64,000 nucleotides of DNA from positions 62,001 through 126,000 of the forward strand of contig NZ_LQIS01000005.1 of NCBI RefSeq assembly GCF_001499905.1, in the 5' to 3' direction. Made by a program: the position numbers and the translations under genes. The notes under the pieces were generated by a model. It was not told the origin of the DNA, ran no database searches, and saw nothing but the letters and a program-made list of their open reading frames with translations. Below are positions 41,424-49,966 of the stretch, in pieces; the stretch's first letter is position 1, and the number at the start of each line of letters is the position of its first letter. Source of the DNA: Mycobacterium sp. GA-1285. GTDB taxonomy: Bacteria; Actinomycetota; Actinomycetes; Mycobacteriales; Mycobacteriaceae.

Positions 41424-42568
41424 CACTGCCTCCCGAGGATCATCGTCGCGCTGTGGGTGAAGAAGCCGCCCATTGCGTGCACACATGCCAAGCGAGCGCC
41501 CTCGACCTGTCGTTCACCGCACTCGCCGCGCAGTTGCCGAACAGCCTCGACCATCAGGAACATGCCGCGCATACCCGGATGGCAGGACGCCAGCCCGCCG
41601 CCGTCGGTGTTGGTGGGCAGTGCGCCGCCGGGACGAAGCGCACCGGAGCCGATGAACGGACCACCCTCGCCCTTGGCGCAGAACCCGAGATCCTCGACGG
41701 TCAGCAGGACGGTCGAGGTGAACGAGTCGTAGAGCTGGCACACGTCGATGTCGGCCGGGGTCACCGCGGCCTGCGCGAACGCGCGCGGACCCGATTGTGC
41801 GGCCGCCGATGTCGTGAAGTCGGGCCATTGGCTCATGCTCACGTGCGACGCGGCGTCGGCCGCGCCGAGGATCCAGACCGGTTCCTTCGCACAGTCCTTC
41901 GCGAATCGCTCGCCGGCGAGCACGACCGCACCGCCTCCGTCGGTCCGCAAACACACGTGCTTGGACGTGAACGGGTCGGCAAGCATCGGTGCCGAGGCGA
42001 CATCCGCGGCGGTGATCCGGCCACGCTCAAAGGCGTTCTCGTTCATCGCAGCCCACTCGTGCGCGGCGACGGCGACCTCGGCCAGTTGTTCCTCGGTCGT
42101 GCCGTACTCGATCATGTGGCGCCTGGCCGCCATGGCGTACTTGGCGATCAGCGTGGCCCCGTACGGGGCTTCGAACTGCATCGCGCCACCGGTGCCCAGC
42201 GCTGCGGCCGACGCCCGCACCCGGCGCTTGACGTCGGAGCGTGCGGTCGATCCGTAGGTCAGCAGGACGACGTCGATCTCACCCGCCGCGATCGCCGCGG
42301 CGGCATGCCCTGCCATCACCTCCCACGACGATCCGCCGACGTTGGTGGCATCGACCCACGTCGGTCGCAGACCCAGGTACTCGCTCACCTCGACAGGTGG
42401 CAACAACGTCCCGTGCGCGCCGAATCCGTCGATGTCGTCCTTCGTGAGGCCGGCGTCCGCGACCGCGCGTCGCGCGGCCTGCGCCATCAGCGCCATCGCC
42501 GTCTTGTCGGGCACCCGCCCGCAATCGGACAGGGCGGCGCCGACCACCGCGACCCGGTTCCCGAACAT
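41423..42568 (-). CDS. Thiolase-fold lipid-transfer protein (Ltp/SCP-x-like)
   Basis: This is a 381-residue thiolase-superfamily protein. The N-terminus AVVGAALSDCGRVPDKTAM and the dimer segment DATNVGGSSWEVMAGHAAAA lack the nucleophilic Cys of biosynthetic or degradative thiolases; the C-terminal LPTNTDGGGLASCHPGM and AMGGFFTHSAT replace the classical CGGG box. With its adjacent DUF35 protein it is a candidate retro-aldolase or acyltransferase acting on a branched beta-hydroxyacyl-CoA. ATG 42568 has no ribosome site and lies 10 bp from an inverted repeat. Confidence 0.87.
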   Translation of the reverse strand: MFGNRVAVVGAALSDCGRVPDKTAMALMAQAARRAVADAGLTKDDIDGFGAHGTLLPPVEVSEYLGLRPTWVDATNVGGSSWEVMAGHAAAAIAAGEIDVVLLTYGSTARSDVKRRVRASAAALGTGGAMQFEAPYGATLIAKYAMAARRHMIEYGTTEEQLAEVAVAAHEWAAMNENAFERGRITAADVASAPMLADPFTSKHVCLRTDGGGAVVLAGERFAKDCAKEPVWILGAADAASHVSMSQWPDFTTSAAAQSGPRAFAQAAVTPADIDVCQLYDSFTSTVLLTVEDLGFCAKGEGGPFIGSGALRPGGALPTNTDGGGLASCHPGMRGMFLMVEAVRQLRGECGERQVEGARLACVHAMGGFFTHSATMILGRQ

Positions 42569-42577
42569 ACGTAATGG

Positions 42578-42593
42578 TTATCACAGGCGATAA
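42578..42593. promoter_or_regulatory. TTATC-N6-GATAA inverted repeat
   Basis: TTATCACAGGCGATAA has the same 5+6+5 geometry as the GAGAA operators but different arms. It lies 10 bp before the Ltp ATG (minus) and 53 bp before the aldolase GTG (plus), in the divergent promoter region. Confidence 0.4.
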
Positions 42594-42645
42594 TGGCATT
42601 AACGGCACGGTGGAATCCGCGTTCTCGCTCGGTTACCGTGGGTGG

Positions 42646-43437
42646 GTGCCCGGAGCGCTGCGCGATGCCCTGAGGGGTGATCGCCTGGTGTTGTGTCTCG
42701 CACTGCTGAACGCCCGCACGCCCGACGTCCCGGCGGTCGCGGCGGCCTGCGGATACGACGCCGTCTACGTCGATCTCGAGCACACCTCGTGCTCGCTCGA
42801 AACGGCGGGAATGCTGTGTGTCGCCGCGCTCGGCGCCGGCATCTCCGGTCTGGTGCGGGTACCGTCGCACGACCCGACCGTAATCGCCCGTGTTCTCGAC
42901 GCTGGTGCGGTGGGAGTGATTGTCCCGCACGTGAACTCGGCACAGGAGGCGCGGGCCGTCGTAGACGCCGCTCGATTCCCGCCGGTCGGGCATCGGTCCA
43001 TCTCCGGACCCAACGCGGTGAGCGGTTACGTTCCGTGTCCGGCAAGCGAACTCACGGAGACGCTCGAGCGACACACCGTGGTGGCGGTGATGATCGAAAC
43101 CCCCGACGCGGTCGCGGCATCCGACGAGATCGCGGCCGTCGATGGGGTCGACATGGTGTTGCTGGGACCCAGCGACCTGACGGCCGAGATGGGTATCCAC
43201 GGGCAATATGAGAATGAGCATTTCCACCGTGCAGTAGACTCTGTCGCAGCGGCCTGTCGTGCACACGGCGTGGCGCTGGGAGTGGCGGGAATCAAGTCCG
43301 TTGACCTGCTGGAACGCTTTGCAGGGCTGGGACTGCGATTCATCTCGGCGGGTACCGACGTCGGGATGATGATCGAGGCCGCCACCGCCCGTGCGCACGC
43401 TCTGCGTGACCTCGAGAGGCGCGCGGCGAGCCGATAA
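42646..43437 (+). CDS. HpcH/HpaI family aldolase
   Basis: This is a 263-residue class II aldolase of the HpcH/HpaI (phosphoenolpyruvate/pyruvate TIM-barrel) family. VYVDLEHTSCSLE, the Arg/His segment VGHRSISGPN, the metal Glu in MIETPDAV and the metal Asp in LGPSDLTAEMG are all present. Such enzymes cleave 4-hydroxy-2-oxo acids to pyruvate or a keto acid and an aldehyde. I prefer the GTG at 42646 because it matches the family N-terminus; an ATG at 42574 would place the TTATC-N6-GATAA repeat inside the gene. It heads a four-gene operon with the dioxygenase, dehydrogenase and ECH. Confidence 0.88.
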   Translation: MPGALRDALRGDRLVLCLALLNARTPDVPAVAAACGYDAVYVDLEHTSCSLETAGMLCVAALGAGISGLVRVPSHDPTVIARVLDAGAVGVIVPHVNSAQEARAVVDAARFPPVGHRSISGPNAVSGYVPCPASELTETLERHTVVAVMIETPDAVAASDEIAAVDGVDMVLLGPSDLTAEMGIHGQYENEHFHRAVDSVAAACRAHGVALGVAGIKSVDLLERFAGLGLRFISAGTDVGMMIEAATARAHALRDLERRAASR

Positions 43438-43469
43438 CCGAGAGCCTCGTCACGGCAACAGGAGGACGG

Positions 43470-44585
43470 ATGCCCACCGCGATCTACACCGAGCAAGTCA
43501 CCGACCCGATGGCATGGACAGGTGCCGACTTCACCAGCAAGGAGGACTTCGCCTTCGACCTGTCGTCGCGCAATGTGGCGGCGCTGGAATCCGTTCTGGC
43601 CAAGACCAGCCACAAGGACCGCGACGAGATCACGCCCGAGGACGCCCGGCATCCCGATCTCGACGAGGATCTCGCGCGGCTGTATCGGGAGCTGATGTTC
43701 GGCAGGGGTCTGGCGTGTGTGCGTGGGTTCCCCGTCGAGCAGCATTCGATCGAAGAGCTGGAGCGCATCTACTGGGCGTTCTGCACGCATCTCGGATACC
43801 TGGTGTCGAACAACTCCTTCGGCCACCGCATGGTGCGCGTGCAGGAGGAGGTGCTGCCCAACGGCGTACAGCCGGCCCGGGGCACCAAGTCCAGGGCCGA
43901 ACTCGCGATGCACAACGACGCGGCAGACATCCTGTCGCTGCTGTGCGTGTATCCCGCGGCGCAGGGTGGCGAAAGCCAGTTCGCCAGCGGCCCTGCGGCG
44001 CACAACCGGATCCTCAGCGAGCGGCCCGACCTGCTTCCCGTGCTCTACCAGGGCTTCCCGCACCACCGGCGCAGCGAGCAACCCGACGACCAACCGGATG
44101 TGACCCCTTACGACGTGCCGGTCTTCTCCCAGGTCGACGGTCGTATCTGCATCAACTTCACCTACAGCAGCATCCTGCCTGCGATGCACACACTCGGTCG
44201 CGAGTTCACCCCCGAACAGAACGAGGCCATCGAGTTGTTGCGCACCATCCTGGTCGAACAACAGGTCGAGTTCCGCCTCGAGTCCGGTGAGGCGGCCGTC
44301 GCCAACAACTTCGCGATGTGTCACTCGCGCTCCGACTTCGTCAGCAGCACCGATCCGAAGAAGGCGCGCTGCTTCCTGCGGGCGTGGATGGAAGTGCCAC
44401 GCGAGGATCGCCGCCTACCGGTCGGGCGCGAGTACTTTCACATGGAGAACAAAGATCTGCGCCTGGGTTATGACCCCGTTCCGGGACGCGACGGCTCGAT
44501 CGCCCGCAATGACTACAAGAACGTCAACGCCGAATTGGCCGACATGTTCAAGGCGGCTCAAGCGAAGCCCAAAATCACACGATGA
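43470..44585 (+). CDS. TauD/TfdA-type Fe(II)/2-oxoglutarate dioxygenase
   Basis: This is a 371-residue dioxygenase of the TauD/TfdA fold. The iron-binding HxD is in ELAMHNDAADILSLL, and the C-terminal part ANNFAMCHSRSDF holds the likely distal His and the Arg that binds 2-oxoglutarate. The N-terminal region GRGLACVRGFPVEQ is also typical. It would hydroxylate an unactivated carbon with 2-oxoglutarate and O2, producing succinate. It has an AGGAGG site upstream, starts 32 bp after the aldolase and overlaps the dehydrogenase by 4 bp. Confidence 0.88.
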   Translation: MPTAIYTEQVTDPMAWTGADFTSKEDFAFDLSSRNVAALESVLAKTSHKDRDEITPEDARHPDLDEDLARLYRELMFGRGLACVRGFPVEQHSIEELERIYWAFCTHLGYLVSNNSFGHRMVRVQEEVLPNGVQPARGTKSRAELAMHNDAADILSLLCVYPAAQGGESQFASGPAAHNRILSERPDLLPVLYQGFPHHRRSEQPDDQPDVTPYDVPVFSQVDGRICINFTYSSILPAMHTLGREFTPEQNEAIELLRTILVEQQVEFRLESGEAAVANNFAMCHSRSDFVSSTDPKKARCFLRAWMEVPREDRRLPVGREYFHMENKDLRLGYDPVPGRDGSIARNDYKNVNAELADMFKAAQAKPKITR

Positions 44586-45655
44586 CAACCCGTCCGAGAC
44601 TGGTCTACGAGAGATGGACCGATCCGGTCGCAGGAGACATCCTGGCGGGGGGCGACATCGACCTCGTCGAGCTCGACCTCCAGGGGTCTGACGACAAGGC
44701 CTGGGCAGCATTGGAATCCGCGCACGGATATCAGGTCGCCACCCGGAGCGACATCGCATCCATCGACGACGGTGCGCAGTGGCTGGCGGGGCAGGCACTG
44801 GTGGATCGCTGTCCAGAGCTGCTGGCCGTGTGCTCGGCGGGGGCGGGGTATGACGTGATCGACGTCGAGGCGTGTACCCGCGCGGGAATCGCTGTGTGCA
44901 ACAACTCCGGTCCCGGCGCCGAGGCGGTGGCCGAACATGCGCTCGGCCTCATGCTCGACCTGGCCAAGAAGATCACCGCCGCGGACCGGGCGCTGCGCAC
45001 CGGTCAGCTCGAGGACCGATTGACGTTGCGGGGCACTCAGTTGTTCGGGAAGACGCTCGGCGTCGTCGGGCTGGGCGCCATCGGTGGACGGCTCGTGGAG
45101 TTGTGCGCTCCGTTCGGGATGGACGTCCTGGTCTTCGACCCCTACGTCGAGGACGCGACCGCCCGCGCCAGGGGCGCGACCCGCGTCGAGCTTGCCGAAC
45201 TGGTCGAGAGGTCCGACTTCGTTCAGGTCACGTGCCCGTTGACCGCCGAGACACGAGGATTGTTCGGCCGTAAGGAATTCGCCGCGATGAAGCCGTCGGC
45301 GTATTTCATCACCACCGCACGCGGCCCTGTGCATGACGAACGAGCCCTGCACGACGCCCTGGTCGGCGGGGCGATCGCCGGTGCGGGGCTCGACGTGTTC
45401 CACGAGGAACCGCCGAGACACGACAACCCGCTGCTGCGGCTCGACAATGTGGTCGCCACTCCGCATGTCGCGGGGATCACCGTCGAGGCGGCTCGCGACA
45501 TCGCGGTGGCCACCGCGACCCAGTGGCAGACGATTCTCGCCGGGCGGATGCCGCCGCGGTTACTCAACCCGGAGGTGTGGCCGCGATACTGCGACAGGTT
45601 CGAAGAGATCCTGGGGATTCGGCCGACCGCCCGTGACACTGCGGCAGTGGAGTGA
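44582..45655 (+). CDS. D-isomer-specific 2-hydroxyacid dehydrogenase
   Basis: This is a 357-residue dehydrogenase. NAD binds at LGVVGLGAIGGRLVE; the catalytic Arg is in TTARGPVHDE, the Glu in GLDVFHEEPP and the His in VATPHVAG. The substrate-domain segment NNSGPGAEAVAEHALGLMLD is standard. It interconverts a D-2-hydroxy acid and a 2-oxo acid. In this operon it could oxidise the product of the dioxygenase to the 2-oxo acid that the HpcH aldolase cleaves, which is inferred. ATG overlaps the dioxygenase stop; its own stop is 1 bp from the ECH start. Confidence 0.93.
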   Translation: MTTRPRLVYERWTDPVAGDILAGGDIDLVELDLQGSDDKAWAALESAHGYQVATRSDIASIDDGAQWLAGQALVDRCPELLAVCSAGAGYDVIDVEACTRAGIAVCNNSGPGAEAVAEHALGLMLDLAKKITAADRALRTGQLEDRLTLRGTQLFGKTLGVVGLGAIGGRLVELCAPFGMDVLVFDPYVEDATARARGATRVELAELVERSDFVQVTCPLTAETRGLFGRKEFAAMKPSAYFITTARGPVHDERALHDALVGGAIAGAGLDVFHEEPPRHDNPLLRLDNVVATPHVAGITVEAARDIAVATATQWQTILAGRMPPRLLNPEVWPRYCDRFEEILGIRPTARDTAAVE

Positions 45656-45656
45656 G

Positions 45657-46481
45657 ATGACCGATTACGACACCATCACGTTCGAGGTTTCCGGTCACAC
45701 CGCTTGTGTGACGCTGAACCGGCCCGAGGTGCTCAACGCGATCAACGACGAGATGATCGCGGAACTCGCCGAAGTGTATTCCGAAATCGAACGCTCACAA
45801 GCTATTTGGACCGTCATCATCACCGGTGCCGGCCGGGCGTTGTGCGTGGGGGCCGATGTCAACAAGGCGGCCGACCACGACATGGAGAATGCGGCCGGAA
45901 TCGACAACCAAGGCGAACCCATTCTCAGCTCCATGCGGCAATGGGATGCACCGCAGGAGGCCACACCCCCGTGGCTGCAGATGACCAAGCCGATCATCTG
46001 TGCGGTCAACGGCATCGCGTGTGGTGCGGGTATGGATCTCGTCACGACGGCCGACATCACCATCGCGTCCGAACGTGCGACGCTGATGGACCCGCACGTG
46101 AGCATCGGGGTCACCTCAGGTCGCGAGGGGGTTCGGCTGGCCCGGATCCTGCCGCTCCCCGTGGCCATGCGGCTGATCCTGATGGGTAAGCACGAACGAC
46201 TCGACGCGCAGCGCGCCTACGATCTCGGTGTGTTCACCGAAGTGGTGGCCCACGAGACACTCATGGACCGGGCGTGGGAGGTCGCCGAGATCGTGAATTC
46301 CAATGCTCCCCTTGCGGTTCGGGGTTCGCGGATGGCAGTGCGCAAGGGTTTGACGCTGCCGATCTACGAAGCCGAGCTGCTCGCCGAGAACTACCGCATG
46401 AAGGTGGCCCTGACCAAGGACGCCATCGAAGGCCCACGCGCCTTCCTCGAGAAGCGCAAGCCCGACTGGCAAGCGCGGTAG
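45657..46481 (+). CDS. Enoyl-CoA hydratase/isomerase family protein
   Basis: This is a 274-residue crotonase. CVTLNRPEVLNAINDEM, the oxyanion segment NGIACGAGMDLVTTADITIA and LMDPHVSIGVTSGREGVRLA mark the fold; an insertion after LCVGADVNKAADHDME is longer than usual. The ATG at 45657 is one base after the dehydrogenase stop, with GGAG overlapping the end of that gene, so it is the last gene of the aldolase-dioxygenase-dehydrogenase operon. It ends 15 bp before a hairpin. Confidence 0.93.
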   Translation: MTDYDTITFEVSGHTACVTLNRPEVLNAINDEMIAELAEVYSEIERSQAIWTVIITGAGRALCVGADVNKAADHDMENAAGIDNQGEPILSSMRQWDAPQEATPPWLQMTKPIICAVNGIACGAGMDLVTTADITIASERATLMDPHVSIGVTSGREGVRLARILPLPVAMRLILMGKHERLDAQRAYDLGVFTEVVAHETLMDRAWEVAEIVNSNAPLAVRGSRMAVRKGLTLPIYEAELLAENYRMKVALTKDAIEGPRAFLEKRKPDWQAR

Positions 46482-46496
46482 CCCGTTCCCGGATAG

Positions 46497-46560
46497 CGCC
46501 GACTGTGCGATCTCATACGGTCGCAGCGGCGTGTCGGGTATGAAACCGCACCGTCGGGCG
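46497..46560. terminator. 64-bp hairpin between convergent genes
   Basis: CGCCGACTGTGCG at 46497-46509 pairs with CGCACCGTCGGGCG at 46547-46560 (one mismatch, one bulge), and CATAC/GTATG pair further in. It lies between the ECH stop (46481) and the amidohydrolase stop (46573). It resembles the other palindromic elements in size and place but not in sequence. Confidence 0.55.
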
Positions 46561-46572
46561 GAAAGGCGTCCG

Positions 46573-47760
46573 TTACGCGAGCCCGAAAAAGTTCTTCGCG
46601 TTGGTGGACAACACTTTGCGCTTGGTCTCCTCGTCGAGACCCTCCGTCGCCTTGTTCGCGACGTCCATGCTGTTGGGCCAGTTCGTATCGTTGTGCGGGT
46701 AGTCGGTCTCGAACATCAGCTGGTCCTCACCGACCAGATCCAGGATTCGGAACGCGACCGGATCACCGAACGTCGAGAACCACACGCGACCGGGCACCTG
46801 GGTGCTCGGCGGCTCGGTCAGCAGCGGGTGGATTCCGCCCCATGCCCGCCGGTCCTCCCATACCTCGTCGACGCGCTGCAGGTAATAGGGGATCCATCCC
46901 GCTTGCGCCTCGGCGAACGCGATCTTGAGTTTCGGGAATTGCCTCAGCTTGCCCGAGAACAGCCAGTCGACCAGGGCGATGGTGCAGTTGACCGCCATCA
47001 GTGCACTTGTGACGACGTGCGGCGAGTCGGGTGAGGACTTCGTCAGCGACGAACTCGATCCGATGTGCAGCATGATGCCGACATCGTTGCTCTCGCATGC
47101 GGCGAAGAACGGATCCCAGTAACCGCTGTGGATGGACGGCAGGTCCAGTCGCGCAGGCAGTTCCGAGAAACACACCGCGGGCATACCTTTGGCGGCCACG
47201 CGCTGCACCTCGTTGACGGCCAGGTCGACGTCCCACAGCGGAATGATGCCCAGCGGGATGAGCCGGCCGTTCGAGCCGCCCGCCCATTCGTCGATCTGGA
47301 AGTCGTTGTAGGCCTGGACACAGAGCAATGCGAGGTCTTTGTCCTTGCCGTAGAGGAACCGCTGGCCGCAGAACCGGACGAGCGTGTTGGGGAAGCAGGC
47401 GGAGGCCTCGATACCGGCGAGGTCCATGTCGGCGAGCCGGTCCGCGGGTCGGTAGCAGCCCGGACGCATCTCGTCGTAGGTGATCGGGTCGGTGGACAGC
47501 TCGTCGAGTTCGTAACCGGCAGCGGCGCTGATGAGGGGGATCGGGATGATCGAATCCTCGTAGTGCCAGATGTCGGCGTCGCGGCCGGCCTCGTCCTCGA
47601 TGAACGCGACATCGGAGGTGACCGACGGGTCCATCCGTCCGCGGTGCCGGACGATCCGCGGTCCGACGCCCCGGTAGCGTTCGGGCAGCCGGCTGGTCCA
47701 CAGGTCGGCCGGTTCCACCAGATGGTCGTCCGGCGAGACGATCAGGATGTCTGCGCTCAA
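46573..47760 (-). CDS. Amidohydrolase-2 family protein (paralogue 4)
   Basis: This is a 395-residue amidohydrolase-2 TIM barrel. The metal motif is SPDDHLVEPADLW (DxH) and the C-terminal ligand lies in MFETDYPHNDT; ACFPNTLVRFCGQ and IMLHIGSSSSL are barrel segments. It is the most divergent of the four paralogues here. The start chosen is TTG 47760, with GGAG seven bases upstream; an ATG at 47799 is possible and would be nearly adjacent to the operator at 47811. It is divergent from tetR 47944, which may control it. Confidence 0.9.
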   Translation of the reverse strand: MSADILIVSPDDHLVEPADLWTSRLPERYRGVGPRIVRHRGRMDPSVTSDVAFIEDEAGRDADIWHYEDSIIPIPLISAAAGYELDELSTDPITYDEMRPGCYRPADRLADMDLAGIEASACFPNTLVRFCGQRFLYGKDKDLALLCVQAYNDFQIDEWAGGSNGRLIPLGIIPLWDVDLAVNEVQRVAAKGMPAVCFSELPARLDLPSIHSGYWDPFFAACESNDVGIMLHIGSSSSLTKSSPDSPHVVTSALMAVNCTIALVDWLFSGKLRQFPKLKIAFAEAQAGWIPYYLQRVDEVWEDRRAWGGIHPLLTEPPSTQVPGRVWFSTFGDPVAFRILDLVGEDQLMFETDYPHNDTNWPNSMDVANKATEGLDEETKRKVLSTNAKNFFGLA

Positions 47761-47810
47761 CGCTGCACTCCTTCGGGGACGGCTTACGACAACACCCATT
47801 CCCGCAAAGC

Positions 47811-47826
47811 GAGAATGATCGTTTCC
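47811..47826. promoter_or_regulatory. Degenerate GAGAA-N6-TTCTC operator near tetR
   Basis: GAGAATGATCGTTTCC lies between the amidohydrolase and the divergent TetR gene. A further half-site, TATTCTC, at 47930-47936 is just before the tetR ribosome site. Sites next to a regulator's own gene make that regulator a candidate for the whole motif family. Confidence 0.5.
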
Positions 47827-47943
47827 AAGAGTACCGCACCAGCTCGTCGTCCCCGCGGCTTGTGTGCGTTTCGGAACCGCTCAGCGCAACAGAACGCGCA
47901 CAAATCGCAATCGGGTGAGGGGAACGCGTATTCTCAGGGGATC

Positions 47944-48717
47944 ATGACTGCTAAGAAGCGGAGCGCCCGCGACTCGGAAGCCGATCTGGAACTCGTCGAG
48001 GCCGACGTCGAGATGCCGGGCAGCTGGCAGGAGCGAACGATCGAACGGCGACTCAGCCAAGCGCGCGCACGTGCACTCGCCCGCAGCTCGAGGTTCTTGG
48101 CAACGGCCCTCGAGCTGGTCGAGGAATCCGGTCGGGCCGACTTCACGATCCAAACGCTCATCGACCGTTCGAATCTCAGCCTGCGCGCCTTCTACCAGCA
48201 TTTCGCGGGTAAGGAAGAACTGCTGCTGGCCCTCTACGAGAATGCCACCAGCCAGTTCATCGAAGCGATCCGGCACGAGGTCGCGGCCGCGGACGGTCCG
48301 ATGGAACAGCTCGAAGCCTTCTGTCGTGGTTTCCTCTCGCGCGCGGAGTCGTCGGAAGCCATCGGCGGACGCGTGATGACGATCTACAACCTGAGCCTGG
48401 AAATTGAACGGCCCGCCGACTTCGCCAAGATCTGGGAGCCGCATCAGAAGCTGCTCACCAAGATCCTCACGTCGTGCTCCCGCGCGGGGTTGGTTCGCAC
48501 GGATCTGACACCCGCCCAACTCACCACCCTGCTGAACTCGACGCTCATCGCGCTCGCCCAGATCGGTGTGTTCCACCTGGGGGTCAAGGGCGCTGAACTC
48601 ACCGAGGATCAGCTGTGGGCATGGTGCCTGCAGGCGTTGACCCCGCCGGCGAATGCCCCCAAAAAGGCGGCGCCGCGGCGGCGGACCAGCCGCAAGCCCA
48701 AGGATTTAACGGGGTAG
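47944..48717 (+). CDS. TetR family transcriptional regulator
   Basis: This is a 257-residue TetR-type regulator with a 50-residue N-terminal extension rich in acidic and basic residues. The HTH is FTIQTLIDRSNLSLRAFYQH followed by FAGKEELLLALYE. The C-terminal tail (KKAAPRRRTSRKPK) is strongly basic and could add DNA contacts. ATG 47944 has AGGGG upstream; a much longer frame 5' of it is shadow of the amidohydrolase. Half-sites of the GAGAA family flank its promoter, so autoregulation and control of the island are plausible. It is convergent with, and overlaps by 12 bp, the ACAD at 48706. Confidence 0.92.
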   Translation: MTAKKRSARDSEADLELVEADVEMPGSWQERTIERRLSQARARALARSSRFLATALELVEESGRADFTIQTLIDRSNLSLRAFYQHFAGKEELLLALYENATSQFIEAIRHEVAAADGPMEQLEAFCRGFLSRAESSEAIGGRVMTIYNLSLEIERPADFAKIWEPHQKLLTKILTSCSRAGLVRTDLTPAQLTTLLNSTLIALAQIGVFHLGVKGAELTEDQLWAWCLQALTPPANAPKKAAPRRRTSRKPKDLTG

Positions 48718-49866
48718 TCCGAGCCCACGCTGGGCGATGATGGTGCGCTGGACTTCACTGGTGCCCGCATAGATCGTGGTCCCCAACGAGAAACGCATGA
48801 GGTGTTCGAAGCGGCCGCGCTGCGGTGCCGTCGGCTCGAAGAAGGCCCGCATCGCATCGGGTCCGACGAGCTCGACGATGTCCTGGCTCGCGCGGACCAG
48901 CGCCTCGGTGGAGAACACCTTCGACATCGGCCCCTCGGCGAGCGGCGTCTGACCGTTCTCGGTCATCCAGACGCACCGGCGCTGTAACAGCATCGACACC
49001 TCGAGCTCCATCGCCACCCGCGCGATCCGCCGCCGCACATCTGTTTTCGTGATCGGCGGGACCCCACCGTGCACAGGTGCGCTGGACGCCCATTCTTCGG
49101 CGTGGTGCAGGAGTCGGGCGATGTGCGGGCCCCATCCCGACGCATGCTCATCCTGCAGCGACAGGCCGAGCACCTGCCATCCGGCGTCGACATCGCCGAT
49201 GCGCCATTCGTCCCCGATGTGCACGTCGCTGTAGAAGGTGATGTTGGTGCGCTCACCGGACAACGTCCACACCGCTTGCGCTTCGAAGCCGTCACAGTTG
49301 GTCGGCACGAGAAACATCGTGAGGCCCTTGTGCTTCGGCTTGTCAGGGCTCGTCCGCGCCAGCAGGAAGACGTAGTCGGCGATGTGCCCGTTCGTGGTGA
49401 ACATCTTGGACCCGTTGATGACCCACCCGTCACCGTCTCGGACGGCCCTGGTGGTTGCCGCGGCCACATCGGACCCGCATTCCGGTTCGGTGAAGCCGAG
49501 CGCGATCGTCAGGTCGCCGTTCAGGGCGCCGGCGAGGATGCGTTCTTTCATCGCGGGTGTCCCGATCTGCCGGATGATCGACGCGACCATTCGTGTGGTC
49601 TCGGAGAGGTATACGGGTGCATCCGCCCGCATGAGCTCCTCGTTGAGCGCCTGCTCTTCCCAGGCGTTGCGATCCTGTCCGCCGAAGTCCGCAGGCCAAC
49701 CCGGAGCGAAGTAACCCTTGGCGACCAGTCCTTTGGCGAAGCCGTCGTCGTGGGCGACACCGCCGCGGTAGAGCCGTTCCTCGAAATCCGGGGTCAGCAC
49801 GTCGCCGAGATGCTCGCGCACGCCGTCGCGGAACACTTCGGTGGCGGCGTCGGACTGAAAGTGCAT
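48706..49866 (-). CDS. Acyl-CoA dehydrogenase
   Basis: This is a 386-residue ACAD. GYFAPGWPADFGGQDRNAWE, LGFTEPECGSDVAAATTRAV, NGSKMFTTNGHIADYVFLLA and YAGTSEVQRTIIAQRGLGL are the diagnostic segments. The start is ATG 49866; the longer open frame reaches into the divergent gene. It is divergent from a short ACAD at 49967, and a perfect 24-bp palindrome lies in the 100-bp gap. The two probably form a heteromeric enzyme encoded from one bidirectional promoter. Confidence 0.93.
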   Translation of the reverse strand: MHFQSDAATEVFRDGVREHLGDVLTPDFEERLYRGGVAHDDGFAKGLVAKGYFAPGWPADFGGQDRNAWEEQALNEELMRADAPVYLSETTRMVASIIRQIGTPAMKERILAGALNGDLTIALGFTEPECGSDVAAATTRAVRDGDGWVINGSKMFTTNGHIADYVFLLARTSPDKPKHKGLTMFLVPTNCDGFEAQAVWTLSGERTNITFYSDVHIGDEWRIGDVDAGWQVLGLSLQDEHASGWGPHIARLLHHAEEWASSAPVHGGVPPITKTDVRRRIARVAMELEVSMLLQRRCVWMTENGQTPLAEGPMSKVFSTEALVRASQDIVELVGPDAMRAFFEPTAPQRGRFEHLMRFSLGTTIYAGTSEVQRTIIAQRGLGLPR

Positions 49867-49917
49867 GAGCGGTAACCAATCTGTCGCGAAGCCCGTGCGG
49901 CCAACGTGGCCGATAAT

Positions 49918-49941
49918 GTTACTCTCAAAACTGAGAGTAAC
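49918..49941. promoter_or_regulatory. Perfect 24-bp palindrome between divergent ACAD genes
   Basis: GTTACTCTCA and TGAGAGTAAC are perfect 10-bp inverted arms with the spacer AAAC. The site lies 51 bp before the ATG at 49866 and 25 bp before the GTG at 49967. The inner part, CTCTC-N6-GAGAG, has the 5+6+5 geometry of the GAGAA sites but a different sequence. A dedicated repressor site is likely. Confidence 0.7.
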
Positions 49942-49966
49942 CATATTCGCATGTGAAGGATCCCAG

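Noticed and set aside
43210..43225. GAGAATGAGCATTTCC, an operator-like match
   Set aside because: It lies inside the HpcH aldolase coding sequence, well away from a start, so it is taken as chance, and it warns that degenerate matches alone are weak evidence.
46573..47943. A plus-strand open frame covering the amidohydrolase and leading into tetR
   Set aside because: Antisense shadow of the amidohydrolase; the TetR protein clearly begins at ATG 47944.
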